A stretch of 44,978 nt of DNA from CBDHHC01 sp050633205 (GCA_050633205.1 JBOEGA010000066.1:1-44978); one strand, 5' to 3'; shown: positions 35,388 through 44,978, numbered from the stretch's first letter. Translations and numbers: made by a program. The notes: a model not told the origin generated them from the letters alone.

Positions 35388-38300
35388 ATGTTTGGAAATA
35401 TTATCTCCAGAGTGATGCCTGCTCAAAACAAAAGGCAAAGTGCAATAATAGCAGGTGCAGCACTGGCATTGGTATCCGTTTTCGGAACACTGGCCTGGTC
35501 TCAATCAAACCCGGCACCAACTCCCAAACCTGAAGTCATTAATATTCAGGACCCAAATAAACCCGGTGGCATATCTCACAATAAATTTCAGAACTATAAT
35601 GTCCCTAAAGAAGGCATCATATTAAATAACAGCCAGACTGATGGAACGTCCCAGATTGGTGGCAACGTAAATGCCAACCCCAATCTTCAGACTGGAACCG
35701 CAGGAATAATTCTTAACGAGGTAACCGGAAACAGCCGCTCCAGACTGGAAGGAACAACAGAGGTTTTCGGCTCCAAAGCAGATGTAATCATTGCCAATCC
35801 CTATGGCGTTACCTGCTCAGGTTGCGGTTTCATCAATACTGACCGGGCTACTTTATCTACGGGACGCCCTGTATTTAATGAAGAAACAGGAGACTTCATT
35901 GGACTTGATGTCCATACCAGAGATGAGAACGGAAAGCTGATCAAGGGAGCAACCGTTAATATCGAAGGCACTGGCGCTGATGTAAAAGGGCTGGAATATT
36001 TCGATATCGTATCCCGTGCAATTCAGATCAATGCAGATATTGATGGTGACCCGTCTAAAACCAGGATCGGCCTGTTCGCTGGCATAAACAGCTATAACTA
36101 TAAGGACAGAACCGTTACGGTTAGAGGAACAGAAGAGGAAGACAAACCACTGTTCGGCATCAGCTCCTCTTTGCTGGGTGGCGCTTATGGCAATAAAATT
36201 CAGATGATTGCTACCGAAAAAGGCGTTGGCATTAAAGCACCGAAAGAAATGAAAGCTGCCTATGGTGGCATTCACATGTCAGCAGATGGCAAAATTAAAT
36301 TCGGCAACGCCTATGCAAAAAAGAAAATTTACGCCAGATCTCACTCCTCTGACATCTCCGTTGAAGGCTTTGTATATTCTGAAACCGCTCTCGAACTGAC
36401 TGCAGGTGCCCAGGTTTCTGTTCTGGATAACATGGCAGCAGGTGCCAAAGGTAATGTAACCATTAAATCTGCCTCACTGGATATAGGTACAGGAGCAAAA
36501 CTGCAGGCTGATCTGAACGAAAATGATGAACTTGTAAATAATGGTCTGCTGACAATTGAAACTGCGGCTTTGAATAACAGGGGAGCAATTGAAGCCGGAA
36601 CGGACATAAACATTTCAGGTCAGGATTTCGATACCGATGACGGCATAACTCCAGCAACAGGAAAAGTTGAAAATACCGGTCAGATCCTGGCCCTTGGAAC
36701 ACTGAATATATTAAGCGGTGAGCTGTTTAATAATTCAGGAGCATCTATCCGGTCAAATAGCAATGCAACCCTAAACATAGCAGATAACTTCAGAAATGAA
36801 GGCAACATAAATTCAGGTGCGGATATAAATATCACTGGAACAGCATCACTTCAGAATATTGGTTCCATTGATGGTACAACAGGCGTCGAAATTGTTGGCG
36901 TAACCCTTACCAACTCAGGGGATGTCACTTCTGGCGGCACCATAAAGCTGGCACTGACCGGTAACCTGAACAACTCCGGTCAGCTTCTGGCTGGCAGCAA
37001 TGCCGATATCAATGCAGCAGGTTCACTAACCAACTCAGGTGCTATACAAGGCACTAATGGTGCAAGCCTGACATCTGGCAACGGCCTGAATAACTCTGGG
37101 GATATCTCATCTGATAAAACTGTAGCAATCAATACAACGGGTAATCTCACAAACTCAGGCTCAGTTAATGCGGGTGGCAATGCTGATATCGCTGCAACAG
37201 GTTCACTGACCAACTCAGGTGCTATACAAGGCACTAATGGTGTAAGCCTGACATCTGGCAACGGCCTGAATAACTCAGGAGATATCTCATCTGATAAAAC
37301 TGTAGCAATCAATACAACGGGTAATCTCACAAACTCAGGCTCGGTTAATGCAGGTGGCAATGCTGATATAGCTGCAACCGGATCAATAACCAATTCCGGT
37401 TTGCTTCAGAGCGGAAATGGCACAAAAGTGACCTCCGGAGGAAACTTAAATAATTCCGGAGATATCACTTCTGAAAAATCTGTAGCAATCAACACCGCTG
37501 GCGACCTGACAAATTCCGGCAACATAAATGCTGGTGGAGGGGCTGATATTGATACAGGCGGTTCTTTGATAAACAGCGGAGAAATTAACTCTGCAGAAGA
37601 CCTGAATATCGCTGTTGCTGGCAATCTCTTAAATAACGGAACAGCGGTTATAGCCTCAGCATCCAATATATCTTTGACAGTTGTTGGTGACCTGTCCAAC
37701 AGTGAGACAGCAAAAATAACCTCTGGCAAAACACTGAATATTGAAGCCACAACACTCGATAACTTTGGCGCAATGTTCCTTGGTGAAGAGCGTGGAGAAA
37801 TTTCAGGAGAAAATATTAATCTTAAAGTTGTGAACCTGAATAACCTGGGTAACATTACAGCAACTGGCAATATTGATATTAACGCTGATGTCGCCGTATA
37901 CAATACATTTGCCAGTATCGTTGCTGATGGCGATGTAGATATTAAAGCCGTTGATCTGATTGAAAACCTTGCTGGTACAATCAGGGGACGGGATGTAGAC
38001 CTTAGCGCAAAAACTATCCGTAACGAAGATCTTATTAAACGTGGCGGCAATATTGTTCTCCCTGACTTTGTAAGCCTGAGAATACAACTTGCTGTCAGCA
38101 ATATGGTTGAAGAGGCTTTGGACGAATATCGCCTGAAAGTTAAAAAGCTTGATGATAAGGCAATTGATGCACTACGCAAGCAACTGAATGAAGCCGCTCA
38201 GGCATTCGTACAGACTTCAGCAAACCAGCTGCTTCAGAATAGCAAAAGCTCCCTGGCTGCACTTCAGAGAAACCTTATAAATGATGCCGTTACGGCAGCC

Positions 38301-41300
38301 GACATCGCAAATACACCTCCTAAAAAAGCGAAGTTTTTCAATAGGGGACGTGGCGGACGTAATAACTTTATCAACCAGAGCAAAAAAACAGTTACCAGAG
38401 GTGGCCGTACGGTCAATGTAATTCAGAATACAAGAGGCCGCTCGGGAAGAGGAGGACTCTTTGCAGCTTTGATAAAAAGTCAGGAAGACGCCAGTAAAAA
38501 TAACCATGAAGAAAAAATTGCGGGTAGCTCCGAAATTAATGCAACTGGCAATCTCACAATGACAGCTACAGATGATATTTCATCTGTAGGTGGCAATCTT
38601 ATTGCCAGAAATGACATCAATCTGACAGCAGGCAACGACATTAATATTGACGCCCGTCGCATGAGCATGCGCGATCACCGCAGAATTAGTGGCGGTCATG
38701 ATAATAAATCCAGAATTACAAATAAACTGAATGAAACCTCAGCCGGAGGAAATATTTCCATCAATGCCGGAAATGATATCCTGCTGAAAGGCACCAGAAT
38801 AACTTCCGGCAATAATACCAATGTCAATGCTGTTGGAGATATTAAATTCTCAAGCGTTAAGGACGAATATCACAAGGACTATTACAAGAAGAAAAAGTCC
38901 GGTGCTTTCAATCATAAAAAGAAGAAAACAGTTCATAAGGTTGATGAGACCACTACCGTAAAAAGTTCTATTACTTCAGGCGGTGAAGTGAATATGGTCT
39001 CTGAAGAAAAGGGAATACTCGCTGACGCTGCTGACATCTATTCTGAAGGCAGAATCCTTCTGAAATCAAATGCAGATAATGTTATCGTAAAAGCCAATGT
39101 CGATATCACCAAGACAGAAAAATATACAAAGAAAAGCTCTGGATGGGGACTTAAATCCAGCAGCTCAAAAGATAAAGGTTACTCCAAACGGCACGAGGCA
39201 TCATTTGTCAGCGCTACAGGCGATGTAATTCTGGACTCCGGTGCCGGTGATCTGGTCATAAACGGTTCCGTAGTTGAATCCGATAGCAGCATCTACCTCC
39301 GCGGAGAAAATATAAGCATAGAGTCCGTTACAGATGTCTATGATGAAAGCCATGAAAAGAGATCCAAAGGCTTCTTCAGTGACAGCGGCATCAGCACCAG
39401 CCGCATTGGTGTCTCGGCCGGCTATAGAAAAGAAAGACACGATAGCTTCCTTGGACAGCAGGTAGCGCTCGTGTCAGGACTGTTTGCACAGGGAAACATA
39501 GTCATTAATGCTGACAATAACATCGTCTCTGAAGCAGCAACGTTCCAGGCTGGCGGTGTTATCAATGTTAGTGCAGGAAATGACATAAAAATCCTCTCTG
39601 TACATGATATTATAACCCAGAAACAGCTCGATGAGGTCAGTCAGGTCGGAGTAACAGTCAGCATTACAGAAAACGTCTCTGAAGCAGTCAAGGCAATTAA
39701 AGCTGCCGAAGAAGCACTGGACGACGGCGAAGGAAATGATGCGAACAGGGTAATCACCGCAGCAGCATCAGCCATAAGAGCGGCTCAGGCTATCAACAAC
39801 CTGGCAACAGGCCAGCTTATCTCTCTGAACATCTCCATCGGTGTTTCCAGCAACAAGTCAAAATTCCACCAGATGGCAAGTATTGCGCAGGTGGGTTTCC
39901 TGCAGGCACTTAACGATGTTAACCTGGAGGCCGGAAGAGATTTCTATGCAGAAGGCGTTCAGATTGCAGCAGGAAGAGATGTCAACATCTCGGCCCAGCG
40001 TGACATCAATATAAAATCAGCCGAAAACACATCCTATCAGAAAAACTCGACAAAAAGCCGTTCAGCAAGTGTGGGTGTAAGTGTTGGCATCGGAGTTACC
40101 GGGTTTTCAGCAAGCGCAAATGCCTCGGCATCTGCTCAGAACAGCAACAGCGAATCCACTTCCATCTCTCATAAACATGCCAACATCACAGCAGGCAATA
40201 AGGTAACCCTGAAATCAGGAAAAGATACCAACCTTACCGGAGTAATTGTCAAAGCACCGAAAATAGCAGCTGATGTCGGAGGCAACCTTAATATTGCCAG
40301 CGTTCAGGATACATACACCAGTGACTCGAAAGCCGTCGGCGGCTCTTTAAGTTACAATCAGGATATGGGTGGAACAGGAAGCAATGCTAAAAATGAAGGA
40401 AATGAATCCCTTGGCTTCAGTGTAAACTATGCCAGAGGCAAGGCTGAAATGGCCTGGACGACACAACAAAGTGGCCTGTTTGCGGAAGAATCTCTTGTTG
40501 TTGATGTCGCCGATAACACCCATCTGAAAGGTGCCGTGCTCAGTGCAGACAACGATAACCTGACAATAAACACAGGAACTTTCACTTACGAAGACCTTCA
40601 CGATAAAGACAAGCGCTCAAATGTATCTGTCAGCCTTTCAGGAAAAATCGGCCTGAACAATGACAAGATGATGGAGCAATACAAAAAGAACGGGCAAACC
40701 CCTCCTGGCTTGCTCGATCGTATGAGCACAAGCATTCAGACTGTTGAAGGCATGTACGCGACATCCGACAAGCGTCAGATCACCAGAGCAACTGTGGGAG
40801 CTGGCAATATTGAAATCAGAAACACTGATGCCCAGGCACGCCTTGTCTCTACAGGTAAAACCAAAAGGCTTGCCAGTCTTAACCGGGATCTGGATAAGGC
40901 TCAGGAGATCACCAGAGATGACCGTTCCTATGTCGGTGTTTATTATGACAAAGGCACCATCCGCGATAGCGCCGCATTCTTTAAGAAGGCAAAAAATTAC
41001 ATCGCTGATGTCTTTTCCGGCGATGATCCTGCAACAGTTCAAAAGCGAAAAAATGCTGAAGAACTTCTGGAACGCGCCAAAAAGGGCGAAATCCAGCTTA
41101 CGTCTTTGTCAGACTGTAATTCCGGCGGAGGGTCAACACAAAGCTGGTTACACAGAGTGTTGTTTACTCCGGCCTACGCAAACAGCGGAGATGCCTGCGT
41201 AATTCTATCCAAAGGCGTAGATGGCCTTTACGAAGATAAAGGCGTACGCATCAGCAAGGAAGAACATGATGCAATAAGAAAAGCCATGATCAACTCGGCT

Positions 41301-44183
41301 ATCGACGGCATCAAGGATGTAATACCGGATATTCTGAAACTTGAGGACCTCAAACAGAATGGCAAACTGTCAGGTGAAGATGCTGCAAAACTTGTTCTTC
41401 TGAAATCAAACCTCCAATCCTATATGGGCCATTTTGAACTTTGCTGGGATGACTCATATTCCTCAGACTTCAACACCACGTCTCTTCATGACTATATGAC
41501 TAAAAACCATTTTGATGTCGGAGAACGTTATTTTAATGCTGCAATAGCTATGCGTGAGGGTGGAGAAAAATTTGTCAGGAATTTTGGAGCTTTCAGACAT
41601 ATGGAAGCTGCTGAAATCAGGAAAATCAAGGAAGGTAATCCAGGCCTCTTCTCCGCTCTGACCCAGATGTCTGATGATAAACAGAACAGCAGAAAAATGC
41701 TGGAAATTTATTATCAGGTAGAAGGCCTCAAATCGACATACAACATGTCTGAAAATGATGTCTCTCATTCCCTGCAATATATTGCTGCCAGAATTATCAG
41801 CGTCAGTACTGATGTCAGATATACCCCGGCTTCTATCTTTGGAAAAAGAAAAGAAGGCTGGTTGAAAACGGCAGAACAGGCCAACGCGCTCCTGCAGTCA
41901 CTAAAAGGGCTTCGTCCTGATATGCAGGTCGCTTTATGGGATACAGTACGCACGAAATATACATATGCCTTCAAACATATGATGAATGATTTCACAGCAT
42001 CCCACTTCCTCGCTCAATATGTCTCACCAGTAGATCGTTTTCAGGATTTCCTGACGGGTACAGATAGGGAGAAAATTGTCGCTGACAAACTGAAAAGCGC
42101 CTATAAAACAGCGGTTGCTCTTGATGGCCTTATTGGAGGCGATGATTTTAAAAGCATGATCGGAATTGCCATCAATAATATTGAGAACAACGGGTTTCTT
42201 ACTAACAAAAAGGCCATGAACAATTACAAAAAAATTCTGACTGAAATTAACGACGATACATTCCTGCCAATTGTAAAATGGAATGACACTAATGAGGCGA
42301 TGGATAGAAGGTCTATCACCATAGCAGCCAGTTCAGCGGCCTATAAAACAAAATATTCCATTAACAGTGGTTCCAGACCAACAGCAGATGATTTTAAAAA
42401 GACTGCAGTAAGCGTTGTTAACAATATGGAGCGGCAGGTAGATCGGAAAACCTATATCAAAGAACTACTTCAGGTTAACTCTTACTTCCTCGAAGAATCG
42501 GCATATATTCGGAATGTTCTGGCTTTGGCTGCTACAAATGATAGAACCAAATATCAGTTAGCTGGAGCAATTGAGCAGTTATATATTAGTGGAAAAATAA
42601 CCCCCGATGAAATTGCAATGCTGGTCGGAGGCGCTTACCCTTACAATTCTGAGGTAAAGTTAAGCATGAGCCAGCAGCAGATTAATGCAAATATCCTTGA
42701 TGTGCTGAAAACAACTGGCAACCCCAAATTGATGGAAGAGGTTTCCTCCAAACTTCAGGAGCAATCTAACGAAATCAGTAGCATGTCAAAAAATGAGATT
42801 AACTCCAGATTTAATATGGATAGCCCCTTGTTCAGAAAAGGTGGCCCATCAGAAGCTGAAGTCGCACGTGCAGCTTCTGCTGAAACACTCAGATCTTCGG
42901 AGGCCTTGAAGCAATATTCAAATGATATATATAGCGAAAACCCGTCTCTGAGAGCAAATCTGGAAAGCTTCGATAATCTTATTGCTGGTGCAAGAAATAA
43001 GCCTGTTGGTTCATTTATTCCAGGCCTTGGTATAAAAATGAGCCAGGACAGCTTCCTGCGTTCTCCTACCTTCCTTGCAAAGGAGCCGGGTAAAATCCAG
43101 CAACATGAACTGAAAGATGGCGGCAGCATATCAACTTATGTTGGAACTGCAGCAGGAGCGTGGGAACGCCCAACAGACGCCTGGATAAGCAGAACCTCTG
43201 GCTATTCAGTAGGTCCAAGAAAGTTCCTGGGACGTCTTCCGGGCGGAGATTGGAGCACAGTAAATGTAACAAATACCATTGGTGTCAGAGTTCCTATAAG
43301 CCCGGGAAAGAAATCACCTGCATCAGTATTTGAAACATCTCCTTCAGCAATTGTGCAGGGACAGAACTACACCAGAGATGGTAAGAAGGGTATGCGCATC
43401 AGTGTACAGTTTACACCGGAAATTGAGGTTGATCTTGAACAGTTCAAGGGAGATAACCAGGTCGTAAATGCACTGGCAGATGGTGTAAGATATTATATGG
43501 CGAATTTCCCGATTGGTGATAAAGCAAAAGAAGCTTTGGAACAGGGCGATGGGAAGTTTATGAATGATCTGAGAAAGATTACAAGCGCCATACCACCAAT
43601 ACTGAATAATACCGGTTCCAACCTTGATATTGGTATGAAAACGCAGACTCGACTGGGTATAACACCATCACTTCAATTCGATGTCTACATTGAGGAAGTT
43701 GATAACAAAGTTAAAGTCTCTGATATATCCAGCTCAAATGGTGACCTTGCAAGGCAGACATTAAGCGCTCTTCCAATTGGTCAAACTGACCTGATGCAAC
43801 TCACTGAACTTATGCCTCTGGCTGATAGTGGCCAATACCGTGTCGAAATAGCAGGGTCTGTTAAATTTTCTTCTTATCTGTTCTTTTCAGATACGGTTAC
43901 AAAAAATATGAACCAGCTATCAGGAAACTACGCACAATTAGCCACACCAACAGGGTTCAATCGGTTTAGCGGGCTTTCCACTCCTCCAGGCGGGAAGTTT
44001 GATCCATTAGCTCCGTTCACTAATATTTCGCCAAACCTGTTTAACAGTGCGACCGGTGTCAGCGGAATGGCATCTATGCAGGTTATATATGAACCGCCGG
44101 TAATACAGACAGCACAGCAGATCGAAAACAACCTTACGAAGGACCGCACAATTCACGAAGCGGATATATCTGCGGTAAAATAA
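35388..44183 (+). CDS. TpsA filamentous haemagglutinin-like exoprotein (2,931 aa)
   Basis: Start at 35388, with GAGGG about 9 bases upstream. An extended signal peptide (about 1-40, ending LAWSQS) is followed by the TPS secretion domain (about 45-290), which carries NPYGVTCSGCGF near 137 (the NPNGI/CxxC type), SGRPVF-like and DxGxL strands. Residues about 290-900 are 20-residue FHA-type beta-helix repeats (LNNSGDISSDKTVAIN units). A basic RGG-rich insert lies at about 977-1024. About 1040-1850 are FHA haemagglutinin repeats (GNDINI, SAENTSYQKNSTKS and similar). From about 1900 to the end is a non-repetitive, largely helical then beta-rich region of about 1,030 residues that I do not recognise; no VENN motif and no toxin motif are visible. 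Its partner transporter is directly upstream. A hairpin and the second IalB gene follow. Confidence 0.9.
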   Translation: MFGNIISRVMPAQNKRQSAIIAGAALALVSVFGTLAWSQSNPAPTPKPEVINIQDPNKPGGISHNKFQNYNVPKEGIILNNSQTDGTSQIGGNVNANPNLQTGTAGIILNEVTGNSRSRLEGTTEVFGSKADVIIANPYGVTCSGCGFINTDRATLSTGRPVFNEETGDFIGLDVHTRDENGKLIKGATVNIEGTGADVKGLEYFDIVSRAIQINADIDGDPSKTRIGLFAGINSYNYKDRTVTVRGTEEEDKPLFGISSSLLGGAYGNKIQMIATEKGVGIKAPKEMKAAYGGIHMSADGKIKFGNAYAKKKIYARSHSSDISVEGFVYSETALELTAGAQVSVLDNMAAGAKGNVTIKSASLDIGTGAKLQADLNENDELVNNGLLTIETAALNNRGAIEAGTDINISGQDFDTDDGITPATGKVENTGQILALGTLNILSGELFNNSGASIRSNSNATLNIADNFRNEGNINSGADINITGTASLQNIGSIDGTTGVEIVGVTLTNSGDVTSGGTIKLALTGNLNNSGQLLAGSNADINAAGSLTNSGAIQGTNGASLTSGNGLNNSGDISSDKTVAINTTGNLTNSGSVNAGGNADIAATGSLTNSGAIQGTNGVSLTSGNGLNNSGDISSDKTVAINTTGNLTNSGSVNAGGNADIAATGSITNSGLLQSGNGTKVTSGGNLNNSGDITSEKSVAINTAGDLTNSGNINAGGGADIDTGGSLINSGEINSAEDLNIAVAGNLLNNGTAVIASASNISLTVVGDLSNSETAKITSGKTLNIEATTLDNFGAMFLGEERGEISGENINLKVVNLNNLGNITATGNIDINADVAVYNTFASIVADGDVDIKAVDLIENLAGTIRGRDVDLSAKTIRNEDLIKRGGNIVLPDFVSLRIQLAVSNMVEEALDEYRLKVKKLDDKAIDALRKQLNEAAQAFVQTSANQLLQNSKSSLAALQRNLINDAVTAADIANTPPKKAKFFNRGRGGRNNFINQSKKTVTRGGRTVNVIQNTRGRSGRGGLFAALIKSQEDASKNNHEEKIAGSSEINATGNLTMTATDDISSVGGNLIARNDINLTAGNDINIDARRMSMRDHRRISGGHDNKSRITNKLNETSAGGNISINAGNDILLKGTRITSGNNTNVNAVGDIKFSSVKDEYHKDYYKKKKSGAFNHKKKKTVHKVDETTTVKSSITSGGEVNMVSEEKGILADAADIYSEGRILLKSNADNVIVKANVDITKTEKYTKKSSGWGLKSSSSKDKGYSKRHEASFVSATGDVILDSGAGDLVINGSVVESDSSIYLRGENISIESVTDVYDESHEKRSKGFFSDSGISTSRIGVSAGYRKERHDSFLGQQVALVSGLFAQGNIVINADNNIVSEAATFQAGGVINVSAGNDIKILSVHDIITQKQLDEVSQVGVTVSITENVSEAVKAIKAAEEALDDGEGNDANRVITAAASAIRAAQAINNLATGQLISLNISIGVSSNKSKFHQMASIAQVGFLQALNDVNLEAGRDFYAEGVQIAAGRDVNISAQRDINIKSAENTSYQKNSTKSRSASVGVSVGIGVTGFSASANASASAQNSNSESTSISHKHANITAGNKVTLKSGKDTNLTGVIVKAPKIAADVGGNLNIASVQDTYTSDSKAVGGSLSYNQDMGGTGSNAKNEGNESLGFSVNYARGKAEMAWTTQQSGLFAEESLVVDVADNTHLKGAVLSADNDNLTINTGTFTYEDLHDKDKRSNVSVSLSGKIGLNNDKMMEQYKKNGQTPPGLLDRMSTSIQTVEGMYATSDKRQITRATVGAGNIEIRNTDAQARLVSTGKTKRLASLNRDLDKAQEITRDDRSYVGVYYDKGTIRDSAAFFKKAKNYIADVFSGDDPATVQKRKNAEELLERAKKGEIQLTSLSDCNSGGGSTQSWLHRVLFTPAYANSGDACVILSKGVDGLYEDKGVRISKEEHDAIRKAMINSAIDGIKDVIPDILKLEDLKQNGKLSGEDAAKLVLLKSNLQSYMGHFELCWDDSYSSDFNTTSLHDYMTKNHFDVGERYFNAAIAMREGGEKFVRNFGAFRHMEAAEIRKIKEGNPGLFSALTQMSDDKQNSRKMLEIYYQVEGLKSTYNMSENDVSHSLQYIAARIISVSTDVRYTPASIFGKRKEGWLKTAEQANALLQSLKGLRPDMQVALWDTVRTKYTYAFKHMMNDFTASHFLAQYVSPVDRFQDFLTGTDREKIVADKLKSAYKTAVALDGLIGGDDFKSMIGIAINNIENNGFLTNKKAMNNYKKILTEINDDTFLPIVKWNDTNEAMDRRSITIAASSAAYKTKYSINSGSRPTADDFKKTAVSVVNNMERQVDRKTYIKELLQVNSYFLEESAYIRNVLALAATNDRTKYQLAGAIEQLYISGKITPDEIAMLVGGAYPYNSEVKLSMSQQQINANILDVLKTTGNPKLMEEVSSKLQEQSNEISSMSKNEINSRFNMDSPLFRKGGPSEAEVARAASAETLRSSEALKQYSNDIYSENPSLRANLESFDNLIAGARNKPVGSFIPGLGIKMSQDSFLRSPTFLAKEPGKIQQHELKDGGSISTYVGTAAGAWERPTDAWISRTSGYSVGPRKFLGRLPGGDWSTVNVTNTIGVRVPISPGKKSPASVFETSPSAIVQGQNYTRDGKKGMRISVQFTPEIEVDLEQFKGDNQVVNALADGVRYYMANFPIGDKAKEALEQGDGKFMNDLRKITSAIPPILNNTGSNLDIGMKTQTRLGITPSLQFDVYIEEVDNKVKVSDISSSNGDLARQTLSALPIGQTDLMQLTELMPLADSGQYRVEIAGSVKFSSYLFFSDTVTKNMNQLSGNYAQLATPTGFNRFSGLSTPPGGKFDPLAPFTNISPNLFNSATGVSGMASMQVIYEPPVIQTAQQIENNLTKDRTIHEADISAVK
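37020..37379 (+). repeat. Near-identical 180-bp tandem duplication inside tpsA
   Basis: 37020-37199 and 37200-37379 are two 60-codon units differing at about 8 of 180 bases by eye; only one change alters the protein (Ala to Val). More diverged copies flank them at about 36840-37019 and 37380-37740. Residues about 545-664. Confidence 0.85.
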
Positions 44184-44201
44184 CCCCAGAGTTAACAACC
44201 G

Positions 44202-44232
44202 GCATGAGCACAATATATAATTGTGCTCATGC
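44202..44232 (+). terminator. Terminator-like hairpin after tpsA
   Basis: GCATGAGCACAA (44202-44213) and TTGTGCTCATGC (44221-44232) are perfect 12-base arms with a 7-base loop, 18 bases past the stop, followed by ACTTTTA. It separates tpsA from the IalB gene, so the latter may have its own or only read-through expression. Confidence 0.7.
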
Positions 44233-44279
44233 ACTTTTATAATTGAAAACAAAATAACCAAAAATGCCGGGAGAAAGTC

Positions 44280-44855
44280 GTGAGACGTGATAAGAAAAAA
44301 TATACCTTTAAGTTAATGTTGCTGATTTCATTTATAGCTGGACTATCAGCACTGAGTATCCCTGCATTTGCACAGAAACAGACAATCAAGTCCCAGCGCT
44401 TTAACGACTGGCATTATCGTTGTGTAGAAAAGGTAATAAGCAAGAAAAAGAAAGACAAACGTTGCGAGGTAATGCAGGTTGCGCAAACGAAACAGGGTGG
44501 TAAAGTTATCAACCTTCTGACGATCTCTTTTTCAAAACTGAAAGGGAAAAAGAACAGAAAAAAAACTATCATAACAATTTTAGCACCACTTAATGTTTTT
44601 CTGCCGACAGGCATGACCCTCGGCAGCGACAAAGGCAAGGCATCTTCACTGAAATACAGAAACTGTAATCAGGCTGGCTGCTGGGTTCAGCATCTGGCAA
44701 ATAGAAAGATCCTGAAGCAACTTAAAGGTGGTAAAAAAGGCATTGCCAAAATGCGCCTGATCAATGGCCAGAACCTCAATATAAGCTTTTCTCTAAAAGG
44801 GCTCGGTCCGGCAATCAAAGCGATGGAAAGCGGAAAACCACCTAAAGGGGCATAG
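44280..44855 (+). CDS. Invasion-associated locus B (IalB) family periplasmic protein, copy 2
   Basis: GTG start at 44280, supported by GGGAG about 7 bases upstream (GCCGGGAG). 191 residues. The signal peptide is long and basic (MRRDKKKYTFKLM, hydrophobic 12-27, cleavage near AFA at 31). The mature protein shows the IalB cysteine pattern: Cys48, Cys62, Cys129 and Cys134, the last two as CNQAGC, with the closing SLKGLGPAIKAM. FNDWHYRC near 41-48 is the family's N-terminal Trp/Cys motif. It is much more Lys-rich than copy 1 (KKKKDKRC, KLKGKKNRKK). It lies 97 bases after tpsA, in the place where an immunity or accessory gene would be in other TPS loci. Function unknown; I favour a periplasmic accessory role. 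Confidence 0.85.
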   Translation: MRRDKKKYTFKLMLLISFIAGLSALSIPAFAQKQTIKSQRFNDWHYRCVEKVISKKKKDKRCEVMQVAQTKQGGKVINLLTISFSKLKGKKNRKKTIITILAPLNVFLPTGMTLGSDKGKASSLKYRNCNQAGCWVQHLANRKILKQLKGGKKGIAKMRLINGQNLNISFSLKGLGPAIKAMESGKPPKGA

Positions 44856-44871
44856 GCTCCTCCCCCCCTCA

Positions 44872-44935
44872 GCAGCTTTTGAAACAATACAGGCTTCACT
44901 TTCAAAAGCTGCAATCCGCTTTTGCCAAACAGCGG
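44872..44935 (+). terminator. Double hairpin after ialB-like gene 2
   Basis: GCAGCTTTTGAAA (44872-44884) pairs perfectly with TTTCAAAAGCTGC (44900-44912), loop 15 bases. A second small hairpin, CCGCT/AGCGG (44916-44920 and 44931-44935), follows at once. There is no T-run directly after the first stem. Likely the end of the TPS transcript or a REP-like element. Confidence 0.5.
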
Positions 44936-44978
44936 CTACCCCACCATTAAAACATTTGATGTAAAGCCCCTCCCCGAC

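Noticed and set aside
35388..44855. Contact-dependent inhibition (cdiB-cdiA-cdiI) locus
   Set aside because: There is a TpsB/TpsA pair, but I find no VENN-type boundary, no known toxin motif and no immunity gene; the following gene is an exported IalB-family protein.
1..44978. tRNA, rRNA, insertion sequences or integrase genes
   Set aside because: None of the intergenic regions shows a cloverleaf or rRNA-like sequence, and no reading frame resembles a transposase or recombinase.

Overview
The window looks like chromosomal DNA of a Gram-negative alphaproteobacterium of moderate G+C. The clues are a divergent anmK/tyrS pair, two IalB-family proteins (a family best known from alphaproteobacteria), a ComEC that lacks the C-terminal metallo-beta-lactamase part, and two outer-membrane type V secretion systems. 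I cannot place it more closely from sequence alone. Two 2-base runs of N (15997-15998 and 24977-24978) each break the reading frame of an otherwise intact gene, so they look like assembly joins rather than mutations.

Layout. 1-1261: end of a membrane-protein gene and a stand-alone protein resembling only the periplasmic P1 domain of SecD. 1332-3346: a 16-repeat leucine-rich-repeat protein and a small unknown protein, followed upstream by a helically phased array of short CGTRAAT boxes (3457-3537). 3619-9316: housekeeping and general genes: anmK, tyrS with a possible coupled leader ORF, a secreted trypsin-like protease with a peptidoglycan-binding domain, an RNase Z-like hydrolase and a short-chain dehydrogenase. 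9472-15042: a TPR-methyltransferase fusion, ComEC and a glycosyltransferase, packed with overlaps. 15427-18826: an interrupted methyltransferase, a secreted His/Arg-rich 14-residue repeat protein, a secreted protein of unknown function, and IalB protein 1. 19005-28056 (minus): a giant glycine-rich autotransporter of about 3,000 residues. 28392-33060: an FAD-binding dehydrogenase, a DUF2855 protein, an Old Yellow Enzyme-type reductase and its TetR/NemR-like regulator. 33534-44855: a two-partner secretion locus (TpsB transporter, 2,931-residue TpsA filamentous haemagglutinin) followed by IalB protein 2.

How the genes fit together. About 40% of the window is two giant surface proteins exported by different type V routes, and each has an IalB-family periplasmic protein beside its 3' end. 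Together with two further secreted proteins (His/Arg-rich and the 382-residue unknown) this suggests a cell-surface or biofilm/attachment region. The reductase block (TetR, OYE, DUF2855, FAD dehydrogenase) looks like an electrophile or ketone/steroid redox module inserted between the two adhesin loci. The TpsA carries an unrecognised C-terminal region of about 1,030 residues, which is the best candidate for something undescribed here, along with the IalB-adhesin pairing, the lone SecD P1 protein and the phased box array.
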